Source: Bradyrhizobium ottawaense
GTDB lineage: Bacteria > Pseudomonadota > Alphaproteobacteria > Rhizobiales > Xanthobacteraceae
Length of the DNA: 64,000 nt
Direction of reading: 5' to 3'
NCBI RefSeq assembly: GCF_002278135.3
Contig: NZ_CP029425.2
Location: 434,001 to 498,000, forward strand
The notes under the pieces are model-generated. The model ran no database searches and was not told where the DNA came from. It saw only the letters and a program-made list of their open reading frames with translations. The number at the start of each line of letters is the position of its first letter. The stretch's first letter is position 1. Position numbers and translations under genes: made by a program. Shown in pieces: positions 43,198-51,604 of the stretch.

Positions 43198-44628
43198 TCA
43201 GGCGCCATGGTTTCGGGCGTGTTTTTTCAATGCTCGCCGCAGCACGTCCCACATGCGGGGATCGTTCATTTGCGCCACGTTGAAGCGCATGAAGTGATGT
43301 GACGTCTGCGACACGCTGAACACGTTGCCCGGCGCGAGCACGACATCGTCCTCAAGCGCGGCGCGCGCGACCTGCGCGGCGTCCTGTCCGCCTGTGAGCC
43401 GGCACCAGAGGAAGAATCCGCCGCGTGGCATCAGCCATGGCTCCAGCCCCAACGCCTGAAGTTTTCGCGCGACGTCGCGGCGCGTCCGCGTCAGCTTTTG
43501 CCGGAGCTCGTCCATGTGCTTGCGATAGCTGCCGCCGGCCAGCACCTTTGCGATGATCTCGGTCGCGGCCGGGCTCGGGCCGCCAAAGCTGGTTGCGACT
43601 TGGAGGTCGACGAGATGCTCGATCCAGTCGGCGCGCGCGGCGATGTAGCCTGAGCGTACCGAGGCCGACAGCGTCTTGGAGAAGCTGCCGATGCGGATCA
43701 CGCGGGTGAGCCCGTCGAGCGCCGCTAGGCGCGGCGAGCGCTCCGGCTCGAAATCGCCAAAGATGTCATCCTCGATGATGGTGAGGTCGTGCGCGGCGGC
43801 CACAGTCAGAAGCCGGTGCGCGGTTGCAAGCGACATCGTCGCGCCGGTCGGATTGTGCAGCGCTGAATTGGTGACGTAGAGCCTGGGACGTTCGGCACCG
43901 AGGATCTGCTCGAAGCGGGTGACATCAGGGCCCGACGGCGTATAGGGCACGCCGACGATCCTGGCCTGATGCGCCCGCAGCAGCGCACGGAAATTGAAGT
44001 AGCAGGGATCGTCGACCAGCACCGTGTCGCCGGGACGGAGCAGGAAGCGGCAGACGAGGTCGGCGCCTTGCGTGCCCGAGCCCGTCAGCATGAGCTGATC
44101 GACCGACGCGGGAATCGAATCCTCGGCAAGGCGCGCGAGCAGCAGCCGGCGCAGCGAAAGGCCGCCGCGCGTGCTGCCATAGTCCGTCAAGAGATCCGCA
44201 TCGGTCCGCGCAAGGGCACGGACGGCGCGGCGCAAGGCCGCTTCCGGCATCCACTCCGCCGGCAGCCAGCCGCAGCCGGGCTTCGACACGGCGGCGTCGG
44301 CATCGAGCGATTGCCTGGAGACCCAGAACGGATCGACCTCCCGGTCGCGCCGCGGCCCGGCCTCGGTCAGCGCAAGCGGCGGCATGATGGTCGGCGAGAC
44401 ATAAAAGCCGGAGCCGCGACGGGCGCGGATCAGGCCTTCGGCTGCGAGGCGATCATAGGCTTCGACGACGGTCGACGGCGACACGCCCATCGTGGCGGCC
44501 AGGCTGCGGACCGATGGCAGGCGGTCGCCGGCACTGAGCGCGCGGCCGGCGACCTTGGCGCGGATCGCGCTCATCACGTCAATGGTCCGCGTGCCCCCGC
44601 GTCCCTTCGATGGCGCTCCGATGTCCAA
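43198..44628 (-). CDS. MocR-family GntR/PLP aminotransferase-like transcription regulator
   Basis: 476 residues: N-terminal winged helix-turn-helix of the GntR type (LPSVRSLAATMGVSPSTVVEAYDRL, AEGLIRARRGSGFYV) and a class I/II aminotransferase-fold domain with the PLP-lysine motif RIGSFSKTLSASVRSGYI and the GVPYTPSGPD loop. MocR proteins sense PLP-linked ligands and often regulate a divergent neighbour; here that is the DMT transporter 109 bases away. The frame starts at a TTG with AAGGTG upstream. Confidence 0.9.
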   Translation of the reverse strand: MDIGAPSKGRGGTRTIDVMSAIRAKVAGRALSAGDRLPSVRSLAATMGVSPSTVVEAYDRLAAEGLIRARRGSGFYVSPTIMPPLALTEAGPRRDREVDPFWVSRQSLDADAAVSKPGCGWLPAEWMPEAALRRAVRALARTDADLLTDYGSTRGGLSLRRLLLARLAEDSIPASVDQLMLTGSGTQGADLVCRFLLRPGDTVLVDDPCYFNFRALLRAHQARIVGVPYTPSGPDVTRFEQILGAERPRLYVTNSALHNPTGATMSLATAHRLLTVAAAHDLTIIEDDIFGDFEPERSPRLAALDGLTRVIRIGSFSKTLSASVRSGYIAARADWIEHLVDLQVATSFGGPSPAATEIIAKVLAGGSYRKHMDELRQKLTRTRRDVARKLQALGLEPWLMPRGGFFLWCRLTGGQDAAQVARAALEDDVVLAPGNVFSVSQTSHHFMRFNVAQMNDPRMWDVLRRALKKHARNHGA

Positions 44629-44662
44629 GGTGTATCACCTTCCATACCCATACAGATTTGCC

Positions 44663-44683
44663 GGATTGTACTGGATTGTGACT
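44663..44683. promoter_or_regulatory. Candidate MocR operator: tandem direct repeat
   Basis: GGATTGTACT (44663-44672) is followed directly by GGATTGTGACT (44673-44683). Two tandem units in about 20 bases lie in the 109-base gap between the divergent regulator and transporter. MocR regulators often bind direct repeats near such divergent promoters; binding is inferred. Confidence 0.4.
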
Positions 44684-44737
44684 GGTCGTGCCACCGCCGG
44701 CAGCCGAGTATCGCGGCTCGGGAAAGGCGGAACGGAC

Positions 44738-45598
44738 ATGCAATCTGCGGGAAGCGGCTGGGGCAACGGCCTGCTCGGCGTCATCATCTTCAGCGGCTCG
44801 CTGCCGGCGACGCGCGTCGCGGTCGGCGGCTTCTCCGCGCTGTTCCTGACATCGGCCCGCGCGGTCATCGCGGCGCTGATCGGTGTGGCCGTGCTCGGCG
44901 TGCTGCGGCAGGCCCGGCCGCAGCGGGGGGATTTCGCCTCTCTCACCATCGTCGCCATCGGCGTCGTGGTCGGCTTCCCGCTGCTGACGGCGCTCGCGCT
45001 CCAGCACATCACCTCGGCCCGTTCGATCGTCTTCATCGGCTTGTTGCCGCTCTCCACCGCGGTCTTCGCCGTGCTGCGTGGCGGCGAGCGGCCGCGGCCC
45101 TTGTTCTGGCTGTTCGCGATCCTCGGCAGCGCCACGGTGGCCGGCTTTGCCTTGTCGAATGGCGGTTCGGCCTCGCTCACCGGCGATCTCCTGATGGTGG
45201 CTGCGATCGTGCTGTGCGGCCTCGGCTATGCCGAAGGCGCCGCATTGTCGCGCCGGCTCGGCGGCTGGCAGGTGATCTCCTGGGCGCTCCTGCTCGCGCT
45301 GCCGCTGATGGTGCCGGTCGCGGTTCTGACCTGGCCGGCGAGCTGGAGCGGCGTCAGCGTGCCCGCCTGGATCGGGCTCGCTTACGTCTCGATCTTCAGC
45401 ATGTTCGTCGGCTTCATCTTCTGGTACCGCGGCCTTGCGATCGGCGGCATTGCGCGTGTCGGCCAGTTGCAGCAGCTCCAGCCGTTCTTCGGTCTCGCGC
45501 TCGCCGGCCTGCTGCTGCACGAGCCCGTCGCCTGGAGCATGATCGTCGCGACCGTCCTCGTGGTCGCCTGCGTCTTCTTCGCGCGCCGGTTTGCGTGA
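44738..45598 (+). CDS. EamA/DMT family transporter
   Basis: 286 residues starting at the ATG at 44738, with GGCGGA upstream; earlier in-frame codons fall inside the divergent regulator gene. About ten transmembrane segments in two EamA repeats are predicted (for example GLLGVIIFSGSLPATRVAVG, VVVGFPLLTALALQHITSA, VGQLQQLQPFFGLALAGLLL). The likely role is efflux of a small amino-acid- or pyridoxal-like metabolite controlled by the MocR regulator; that is inference from context. Confidence 0.88.
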   Translation: MQSAGSGWGNGLLGVIIFSGSLPATRVAVGGFSALFLTSARAVIAALIGVAVLGVLRQARPQRGDFASLTIVAIGVVVGFPLLTALALQHITSARSIVFIGLLPLSTAVFAVLRGGERPRPLFWLFAILGSATVAGFALSNGGSASLTGDLLMVAAIVLCGLGYAEGAALSRRLGGWQVISWALLLALPLMVPVAVLTWPASWSGVSVPAWIGLAYVSIFSMFVGFIFWYRGLAIGGIARVGQLQQLQPFFGLALAGLLLHEPVAWSMIVATVLVVACVFFARRFA

Positions 45599-45608
45599 GG
45601 CTTGTGCC

Positions 45609-46823
45609 TCACGCCTGCCCCATCACTGTCTTCGTCAGCGCGCCCTTTGCAAACTTCTTCAGCGGCATCGGCTTGCCGAACAGGAAGCCCTGCACGAGAT
45701 CGAAGCCGAGCTCGTTGGCGGCGACGAGGTCGGCGCGGCTTTCGACCCCCTGGGCCACGCTGCGCGCGCCAAAGCCCTGCGCGAGCTCGACGATGTGACG
45801 GCACACCGTACGCTTCAACCGGTCACTGCCGCTGCCGGTGACGAATTGCCGGTCGGCCTTCAGCTTGACGAAGGGGACTTTGTCCCGCTCCATCAGCGCC
45901 GGCCAGTTGGCGCCGAGATTGTCGATCGACAGGCCGATATTGTGTAGCCCGACCTCGCGCGCGACCTCGGTCAGGAGATCGATATCGCGGATCGCCTCCT
46001 CGCTGTCGATCTCGACCGTCAGCCCGCCGAAGGCCGGATGCGTCGGCACGCGGCGGCAGAGATCGCGCACCGCCTGCGGCTCCTTAAGATAGGACGCGGG
46101 CAGGTTGATCGAGAGATCGACCGGGGTCTGCTGCTCCAGCAGATAATGCCAGTCCCGTATCGCGCGCTCGATCACGAATTCGGAGAGGTCGCGCAGATGC
46201 GGATCGCGCTCTTCGGGAATGAAGTAAGCCGGCGGCACCACGCCCCAGGTCGGATGCCGCATCCGTACCAGCGCCTCGGCGCCGCTGCGGATCAGCGTGC
46301 GCGCGTCGATCTTGGGCTGGTACCAGAGCTCGAGCCAGCCGGCATGAAGGGCCTCGCCGACATGCACGGCGGGACTCGGCGCGGGCTCTTCCGGCAGCAG
46401 CATGGCGATGCGCTCGCGCAGCGTTTCCGCCGCAAAGGGCGTGGTCAATGGCGGCAGCATGGCAAGGCCATATTCCTCGCCGACCTGCCGCACGGCCTTG
46501 ACGATGATCGACTCGCGGGCGCCGACGGCGAGAACCTTGCCGGCGAATGCCTCGCGCACCAGTATTTCGAGGAATCTCCCCGGCTCGATGCCGTCGGCGG
46601 CGACGCCGAGCAGGATCAGGTCCGGCAATTCGGTGGCGAGCACGGTTTGCAGCTCGTCCGAGCTGGCGCATTCGCTGGTGACGAAGCCGAGATCCTCCAG
46701 CACCTCGCTGAGGAAGGCGCGCAGATGCCGCTTGCTATCGGCCACGCAGGCGCGCGGCGTTACCTTTCGTCGTCCGAAGGTCACAGGCCTTCGTCCGACG
46801 AGTTCAACCATCCCATCGTTCAT
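45609..46823 (-). CDS. Receiver-like plus degenerate EAL domain protein
   Basis: About 404 residues from the ATG at 46823 (GGGAG before it). Residues about 20-140 look like a receiver domain (ACVADSKRHLRAFLSEVLED), but the phospho-acceptor segment reads LILLGVAADG, with Gly where Asp is expected. The remainder is an EAL domain. The SGAEALVRMRHP core and SINLPASYL are kept, but DDFG reads DNLG, and AEGVE reads AQGVE. The normal c-di-GMP phosphodiesterase active site is therefore damaged, and it more likely binds c-di-GMP or a partner than hydrolyses it. Confidence 0.85.
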   Translation of the reverse strand: MNDGMVELVGRRPVTFGRRKVTPRACVADSKRHLRAFLSEVLEDLGFVTSECASSDELQTVLATELPDLILLGVAADGIEPGRFLEILVREAFAGKVLAVGARESIIVKAVRQVGEEYGLAMLPPLTTPFAAETLRERIAMLLPEEPAPSPAVHVGEALHAGWLELWYQPKIDARTLIRSGAEALVRMRHPTWGVVPPAYFIPEERDPHLRDLSEFVIERAIRDWHYLLEQQTPVDLSINLPASYLKEPQAVRDLCRRVPTHPAFGGLTVEIDSEEAIRDIDLLTEVAREVGLHNIGLSIDNLGANWPALMERDKVPFVKLKADRQFVTGSGSDRLKRTVCRHIVELAQGFGARSVAQGVESRADLVAANELGFDLVQGFLFGKPMPLKKFAKGALTKTVMGQA

Positions 46824-46832
46824 CAACACCAC

Positions 46833-47433
46833 TCCCGTTCCGTGACGGTTTCTTAAACGCCGAGCGTGGGTTCAAATAAGGAGAGCTTCACATCGTTCTT
46901 GAATTATCTGAGTAACGTTAAGCCCTGCAATTCGAGCTAATTTGTCGACAGACTCTTCGCAAAGAACTCGCATACCCGAGCACCACGCGCGCAACGCCTG
47001 CCAGCGCACGCGAAATGTCTCTCGCGCGATCTGAGCTGCGTCCTGTTCGCCGACGGATGGAAGCGAGCGACGCAGATGTGTGCCCTTTCGAAGCAACGAC
47101 GCGACCAGCGGAGATTAATTTCCGGCGTTTCTTCGGGGTGTGCGACCGCTCGTTGCGACGAAGACGGTGAACAGGACCGCGTCGTCCGCGGTGGGCGGGC
47201 TGCGTTGCGGCGGTCGCTCTCCCCGATGGCTTTGGGTGGATTGGGAGCGTGCGGCGGCGACGTTCGGAGGATTGCATTCGCGCGATGCGCGCAAGTTTCG
47301 CTTTCGCTCGTGACGGTTCTGCGACACCGCGTCCGGGCCCACGGCTGCAAATGTGAAGTGCATCACACGCGCATTGCTGCACCTGCGCTATTGCTCCGCA
47401 CAGCCGGTGGTGGGCTGTCGAGGATTTACGACA
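46833..47433. other. Non-coding stretch upstream of the EAL gene
   Basis: Apart from the Crp-like site at 47352-47367 I see no reliable gene here. Openings on both strands have unusual composition (many Arg and Ser, few family features) and are not reported as genes. The EAL promoter is expected near 46850-46920. Confidence 0.5.
47352..47367. promoter_or_regulatory. Crp-type palindrome
   Basis: TGTGA-AGTGCA-TCACA, a perfect match to the classical TGTGA-N6-TCACA consensus of cAMP receptor proteins. It lies about 67 bases upstream of a 30-codon opening (47434-47526) and 520 bases upstream of the EAL gene. Use in this organism is inferred. Confidence 0.4.
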
Positions 47434-47526
47434 ATGACGATGCGGCGAATGATGTATTGGTGGTTCAGGATCGTGATGTCAGGGCGATTTCTCGATCGCT
47501 TCCTGTGCCTGCCGCGTGCGCATTAA
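47434..47526 (+). CDS. Possible 30-residue small protein
   Basis: ATG-started opening with GAGGA about 9 bases before it; the peptide begins MTMRRMMYWWFRIVMSGRF. It is aromatic and basic and could be a membrane-associated peptide. The stop lies at the start of a common intergenic repeat. The Crp-like site upstream makes it worth a look, but coding evidence is weak. Confidence 0.2.
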   Translation: MTMRRMMYWWFRIVMSGRFLDRFLCLPRAH

Positions 47527-47614
47527 AGCGCGATGCGATCATCGCGCTTTGGGTTATTGTTCAAGCGTGATCTTTTCGGAAAACCGCTGCGCACTTTTCC
47601 GGATCATGCTTTAG
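47524..47614. repeat. TAAAGCGCGATG...GATCATGCTTTA repeat
   Basis: A roughly 90-base unit with internal inverted parts (AAAGCGCGATG with CATCGCGCTTT; GATCTTTTCGGAAAA with TTTTCCGGATCATGC). I recognise it as a repeat common in Rhizobiales intergenic DNA. It ends before the 3' end of the next minus-strand gene. Confidence 0.65.
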
Positions 47615-47629
47615 GCACCTCGCGCGATA

Positions 47630-48793
47630 TCAGGTCTGCCCGATCAATTTGCGAAACGCCGCCGCGCCGTCCTGCACCACGTCGCGGCCCTTCCAGGCCA
47701 GATAGGTCAGCTTGCCGCCGAGCGTGTCGTGGCTGCGCAGCCGGCGCGAGCCGAGAATGTGGCCGACATTGGACGGGAAGCGGCTCACCTCGGCCGACAC
47801 CAGCGCCGCGATCGCGTCCATCAATTGCTGGAGCCGGATTCCCCATTCGCAACCCTCGATGCCGTCGATGCGCACCTTGAGTGCATATTCGGTGTCGTAG
47901 ATCTCGGCGAGCAGGTCGCGGGCGACCAGCACCCGGTTGTGCCGGAGTGCGATCCGAAGCGCGAGGCGCTTGTCGTCGAGCCGGTCGAGTACCATGGGAA
48001 TGACGCAGGCATAGGGCGTCGCGGCGACATCGGTGACGCTCTTGCTCGCAGCGGCCTTGGTGGCGAGACGCGCCAATTGCCAGGGCATCGTCAGGCGCCT
48101 CGCCACCAGCGCCAGCGCGAAGGGCAGCGCATCGGGATGAGACTTCTTGAAGGCGTCGAGCTGCGCGGTGATCTGGGCAACCCGGCCGTCGTCGAATTTC
48201 ACGATCTTCTCAGGCAGCTTTTCGTTGAACTTCGGCAGCGCATCGCCCGCACGCAGCACGTGCTGCATCTTCCTGACGTCGTCGAAGGCGGTGCGTGAGG
48301 CCGTGTATTGCGCGAGTTTGCCGCGCGCGAATTCGGTGCTCTCCACTGATGCGAAGGTGCTCTCGAGGACCTTCACGACCTTGGTCTGGAAGGTCGAGGC
48401 GACCTTCAGGGCTTCCTTCGGGTTGTTGGCGGCGACCTGGTCGTTGATCGCCTTGATGTAATCGCGTGCCATGGTCGGCAGCAGGTCGCGGCAGATCCAC
48501 TCCCAGATCGGCGTGAGGGTGTTGCGCGAGATCCGTCCCATATTGGCGTGCTCGGGCGCGCCGTCGATCAGGAGCAGCTCGAGCGGCGCGAAGAAATAGC
48601 GCGACGGGCTGGTGGCGCGCGCCTGGGTCGATCCGTCCTTGCGAAACTCGGCGCGCAAGCGCGACTGGATGTCGGACGAGCCGGGCATGTCGATGCCGCA
48701 CAGCTCGAGCCGTTCGAGTTCGCTGAGCAGACAGCTGCGCGACAGCGGCGTCAGCCTCTGCAGGAATTCCGACAGCCGATCGATGTCGTTCAT
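47630..48793 (-). CDS. Conserved hypothetical protein
   Basis: 387 residues starting at the ATG at 48793 (MNDIDRLSEFLQRLTPLSR); an in-frame GTG or ATG further upstream would add 15 residues. It is largely helical with no signal peptide. The segments LERLELCGIDMPG, MGRISRNTLTPIWEWICRDL and the C-terminal GGKLTYLAWKGRDVV suggest a soluble protein. I do not recognise a named family. Its neighbours are an EAL protein and a LuxR-type regulator, so it may be a signalling-associated protein; that is only context. Confidence 0.75.
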   Translation of the reverse strand: MNDIDRLSEFLQRLTPLSRSCLLSELERLELCGIDMPGSSDIQSRLRAEFRKDGSTQARATSPSRYFFAPLELLLIDGAPEHANMGRISRNTLTPIWEWICRDLLPTMARDYIKAINDQVAANNPKEALKVASTFQTKVVKVLESTFASVESTEFARGKLAQYTASRTAFDDVRKMQHVLRAGDALPKFNEKLPEKIVKFDDGRVAQITAQLDAFKKSHPDALPFALALVARRLTMPWQLARLATKAAASKSVTDVAATPYACVIPMVLDRLDDKRLALRIALRHNRVLVARDLLAEIYDTEYALKVRIDGIEGCEWGIRLQQLMDAIAALVSAEVSRFPSNVGHILGSRRLRSHDTLGGKLTYLAWKGRDVVQDGAAAFRKLIGQT

Positions 48794-49128
48794 GGCACGC
48801 AATCTTTCGCAGCGTTTCCCGCGGGCGTGCGGGCCCAATGCGTGGAGGCATTTGCGCGCTCTCTACTTCCCCTCAGAGAAGCAAGTCGCCGTTAATTAAT
48901 CCGTAAAACCCGGGGGGCGGCGTCGGGCCAAAGCAGCGGTTAAGGATGATTTCGTCCGTGTGCCCAAGTCTTGGGCGAAAAACTCAACCCTGGCGTGGGC
49001 CGGCGCCGCCAAACGCAAGCACAAATTGTGCCGGCGACACCACTTTAACGCAAAACCGACAAAATCACCGTAGTCTACGGAGCAAAAAGTTAACCACAGA
49101 CCGCCCCCGGTTCCGCTAAACGAGTGAC
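48794..49128. other. Intergenic region with two perfect palindromes upstream of the LuxR-type gene
   Basis: No gene is seen. GCCCAAG-T-CTTGGGC (48962-48976) and CCGTAG-T-CTACGG (49068-49080) are perfect odd-length palindromes, the second about 50 bases before the next start codon. They are candidate operators. TTAA-type half-sites also occur (48893-48900, 49091) but not at CtrA spacing. Confidence 0.5.
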
Positions 49129-49752
49129 ATGGGGTCACAGAATGATACGGCCACCGATTCGCGGCCGTCGGAATGGTACGAAAGCAGCGCTGCTCCAACT
49201 GAAGAGCTCGATTTCGTCCGCCTGAGCGCCGCCCGGGCCAAGGCCGCCGACGAAATGGCTGCTGCCATCGCCCGCGAGCTCAACGGCCCCCTGACTGCCC
49301 TGCTGCTCTACATGGGCGAGATCAAGCATCACAGCGATCAACTCGCGCCTGTGACCGGCGACCGCGCCTATTTGCAGCGCGTGGTCGAGAACGCGCTGGC
49401 ACAAACCGAGCGCGTTTGCGGCCTGGTCAAGCAGCTTGCCGGTCCTCACAAGGGTGGCTTGTCGATCCCCTCCAGCGCCGAGGACGCGGAATCGAAGGCC
49501 GTCCGCGCCCAGCAGGCCCAGCGCGTGCCGAGCGCCGAACTCCTCAGCCTGTCGGGTCAGAAGCGGCTGACCAAGCGCGAGCGCGAGGTGCTGAGGCTGA
49601 TCAGCGAAGGTTATTCGAACAAGCAGGGTGCGCTTCGAATGCAGATCAGCCCGCGCACGTTCGAGAGCCATCGCGCCGAGGCGATGCGCAAGCTCGGTGC
49701 GCGCAACACCGCGGATCTCGTCCGCGCGGCGCTGCTGCACTCGATCGACTGA
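49129..49752 (+). CDS. LuxR-type HTH regulator with kinase-dimerisation-like N-terminus
   Basis: 207 residues. Residues about 35-115 form a long helical pair that resembles the HisKA dimerisation domain (AAIARELNGPLTALLLYMGE), but the His position is Arg. A linker follows, then a LuxR/FixJ-type helix-turn-helix: LTKREREVLRLISEGYSNKQ and ISPRTFESHRAEAMRKLGARN. It has no receiver domain, so it may respond through dimerisation or by binding a kinase. Two perfect palindromes lie upstream. The combination is unusual but seen in related bacteria. Confidence 0.85.
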   Translation: MGSQNDTATDSRPSEWYESSAAPTEELDFVRLSAARAKAADEMAAAIARELNGPLTALLLYMGEIKHHSDQLAPVTGDRAYLQRVVENALAQTERVCGLVKQLAGPHKGGLSIPSSAEDAESKAVRAQQAQRVPSAELLSLSGQKRLTKREREVLRLISEGYSNKQGALRMQISPRTFESHRAEAMRKLGARNTADLVRAALLHSID

Positions 49753-49834
49753 GGCTGGTGTGTTGCAGCGCCGGCGGGCGATGCGGACAAGGCCCCGAGA
49801 GATCTTCCGGGACGTCTGAAAAACCCGATCGCGC

Positions 49835-50083
49835 TCAGAAATAATCTTCGGCGAAGGGACGCGCGCGCGAGACGGGACGCAGCGGCTTGATCTCTTCCTT
49901 CGGTCCGTTCGGGATGATCGTGATGGTCCAGCGGGGCGGCATGCTCGATTCATGCTCCAGCACCGAACGCACGAAGCCGGTCACCGTGGACTCGCCAGCC
50001 CTCACCGTCGCCATGCGGCCGTTGAACTGAGCAATACGGAAGCGGCGAACCTCTTTCTGGTCCGCGGTCTCGTAGGTGAACAT
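49835..50083 (-). CDS. Small conserved hypothetical protein
   Basis: 82 residues, MFTYETADQKEVRRFRIAQF at the start, ending PRPVSRARPFAEDYF-like (LRPVSRARPFAEDYF). Predicted to be mainly beta with no signal peptide. A strong ribosome-binding site AGGAG is present, but it lies in the loop of a 7-bp hairpin next to the start codon. Function unknown. Confidence 0.78.
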   Translation of the reverse strand: MFTYETADQKEVRRFRIAQFNGRMATVRAGESTVTGFVRSVLEHESSMPPRWTITIIPNGPKEEIKPLRPVSRARPFAEDYF

Positions 50084-50102
50084 GGAAACCCTCCTGGTTT
50101 CC
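50084..50102 (-). promoter_or_regulatory. Hairpin presenting the Shine-Dalgarno sequence in its loop
   Basis: On the minus strand GGAAACC-AGGAG-GGTTTCC is followed immediately by ATG. The stem is 7 bp and perfect, the 5-base loop is the ribosome-binding site, and the gene at 49835-50083 starts directly after the stem. This could restrain or stabilise translation initiation. Confidence 0.55.
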
Positions 50103-50182
50103 GGCGACTATCGCCACCTATGATTAGCCATCTCTAAAAATCCCAAGCCGTAGAAGTACGGCGGGAATGCACGCGCGTGTGG

Positions 50183-50587
50183 TTAGCCCTGCGGCTCCTG
50201 CGCGCGCGCGGCGGCGTAGGCGGCGTCCATCAGGTCCAGGAGATCGCGGAATTCGCCATCGCCGAGCCTCTCTGCGGACTTCTCCAGTCGCAGCGCCAGC
50301 GCCGCGAGCCTGACATAGCCGAACGTTCCGGCCGCGCTCTTCAGCGAATGCGCTTCGCGCGCGATCCTGGCGTGATGCTGCGCCGGCGGGAGCGTGCGAA
50401 ACAATTGCAGGCGCGCGGAAGTCTCGCTCCAGAATACATCGCGCACTTCGCAGGCACCGTCCTCGCCGATCTCGCGCACCAGCGCTTCGTAAGCGCGCGG
50501 CTCGCGCGCAGGCTCGGCATCGAGCGCCTTCTGCGCGGGCGCGACGGTGACTTCAAACATGGGCCTGCTGCCTTGATCACGGGTCAT
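50183..50587 (-). CDS. Free histidine phosphotransfer (Hpt) domain protein
   Basis: 134 residues with one Hpt domain. The phospho-acceptor His is in AHSLKSAAGTFGYVRLAAL, matching the H-x-L-K-x-x-x-x-x-x-G pattern. There is no kinase or receiver part, so it can only relay phosphate between other proteins. Candidate partners in the window include the hybrid kinase at the right edge and the single-domain receivers at 52750 and 58775; this is inference. Confidence 0.88.
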   Translation of the reverse strand: MTRDQGSRPMFEVTVAPAQKALDAEPAREPRAYEALVREIGEDGACEVRDVFWSETSARLQLFRTLPPAQHHARIAREAHSLKSAAGTFGYVRLAALALRLEKSAERLGDGEFRDLLDLMDAAYAAARAQEPQG

Positions 50588-50716
50588 TTGTCGCGCGGCA
50601 CGTCCCGGCGCGAGGAATGCCCCGTGTCTACGGCATTCGAATTTCAGTTCCGGTAGCAGGACACTAGGTGTTTGCAGGCCGGCATTAGCAGGCAGTTTAC
50701 CATGCGCGTGCGGCGG

Positions 50717-51415
50717 TCAGCGCGCGCCGAGCAGCCGGTCGTACTGGGCCTTCACGGTGGCGTAGCATTCGCACGCCGTCTGGCGCAGGCCGTCGAGGTT
50801 GGTGATCTGGATGTGCCCGCGGCTGTAATGGATGAAATTGGCTTGTTGCAGGGTGTTGGCGACCAGCGACACGCTGTTGCGCCGTGCGCCGATCATCTGC
50901 GCCATGGCCTCCTGGGTCAGCAGCAGCCGGTAGTCGCCCGAGAGGTCATGCGTGTGCAACAGGCAGCGCGACAGCCGCGACTCCACCGGATGGGCGGCAT
51001 TGCAGCCTGCCGTCTGCTGGACCTGGGCGTAGACCGCGAGCCCGTGGCGCGTCAGCAACGTGCGCAGGGTGCTGCTCTGATCGGCGGCGATCCGCAGCCG
51101 GTCGAGATCCATCACCGACGCGACGCCCGGAACCAGCACGATGGCGGTGTTCAGCGCGGACGCATCGCCCATGGTCGAGAGCGTCCCGAGCAGGCTGTCT
51201 CGGCCGATCATGGCGACTTGCACATGCTCGCCCTTGGCGAGTTTCACCACCAGCGAAATGACGCCGCGGTGGGGAAAATACGCGCGCTTCAGCGCCTCGC
51301 CGGTCTCGACCAGCACTGCGTCATGGGGCAGGTCGACTGTTCGCAGGTGCGGGCGGATCGATTCATAGTCGTCTGCCGACAGTGCGGACAGGAAACCGTT
51401 GGCTGAGCGCACCAT
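50717..51415 (-). CDS. Crp/Fnr family transcription regulator (first of two paralogues)
   Basis: 232 residues from the ATG at 51415. N-terminal cNMP-binding-like beta-roll (LVETGEALKRAYFPHRGVISLV, VAMIGRDSLLG) and C-terminal winged helix (LTQEAMAQMIGARRNSVSLV). The C-terminal end has CECYATVKAQYDRL with two close Cys. There are no Fnr-type iron-sulfur cysteines at the N-terminus. It is 190 bases from a paralogue in the same direction. Confidence 0.88.
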   Translation of the reverse strand: MVRSANGFLSALSADDYESIRPHLRTVDLPHDAVLVETGEALKRAYFPHRGVISLVVKLAKGEHVQVAMIGRDSLLGTLSTMGDASALNTAIVLVPGVASVMDLDRLRIAADQSSTLRTLLTRHGLAVYAQVQQTAGCNAAHPVESRLSRCLLHTHDLSGDYRLLLTQEAMAQMIGARRNSVSLVANTLQQANFIHYSRGHIQITNLDGLRQTACECYATVKAQYDRLLGAR

Positions 51416-51604
51416 CGTTTCCAAAAGCTGCCTCCCGTTCCCGCGCCATCGAATCGCGATAGACGAAATCACGCCCGGCGGCGGGTAAGTTCCATCATGT
51501 TCACGCCGGGATATATTGGCAATTGGGACACGTTGTCCGACCACGGCAGCGGTCCTGCCACGCTGCGTGCACGCCCGCATACCGTTGATTGCGCCGAGCT
51601 GTCG

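Noticed and set aside
47076..47570. Plus-strand 164-codon opening
   Set aside because: Skewed composition, no ribosome-binding site, and it runs into a known repeat.
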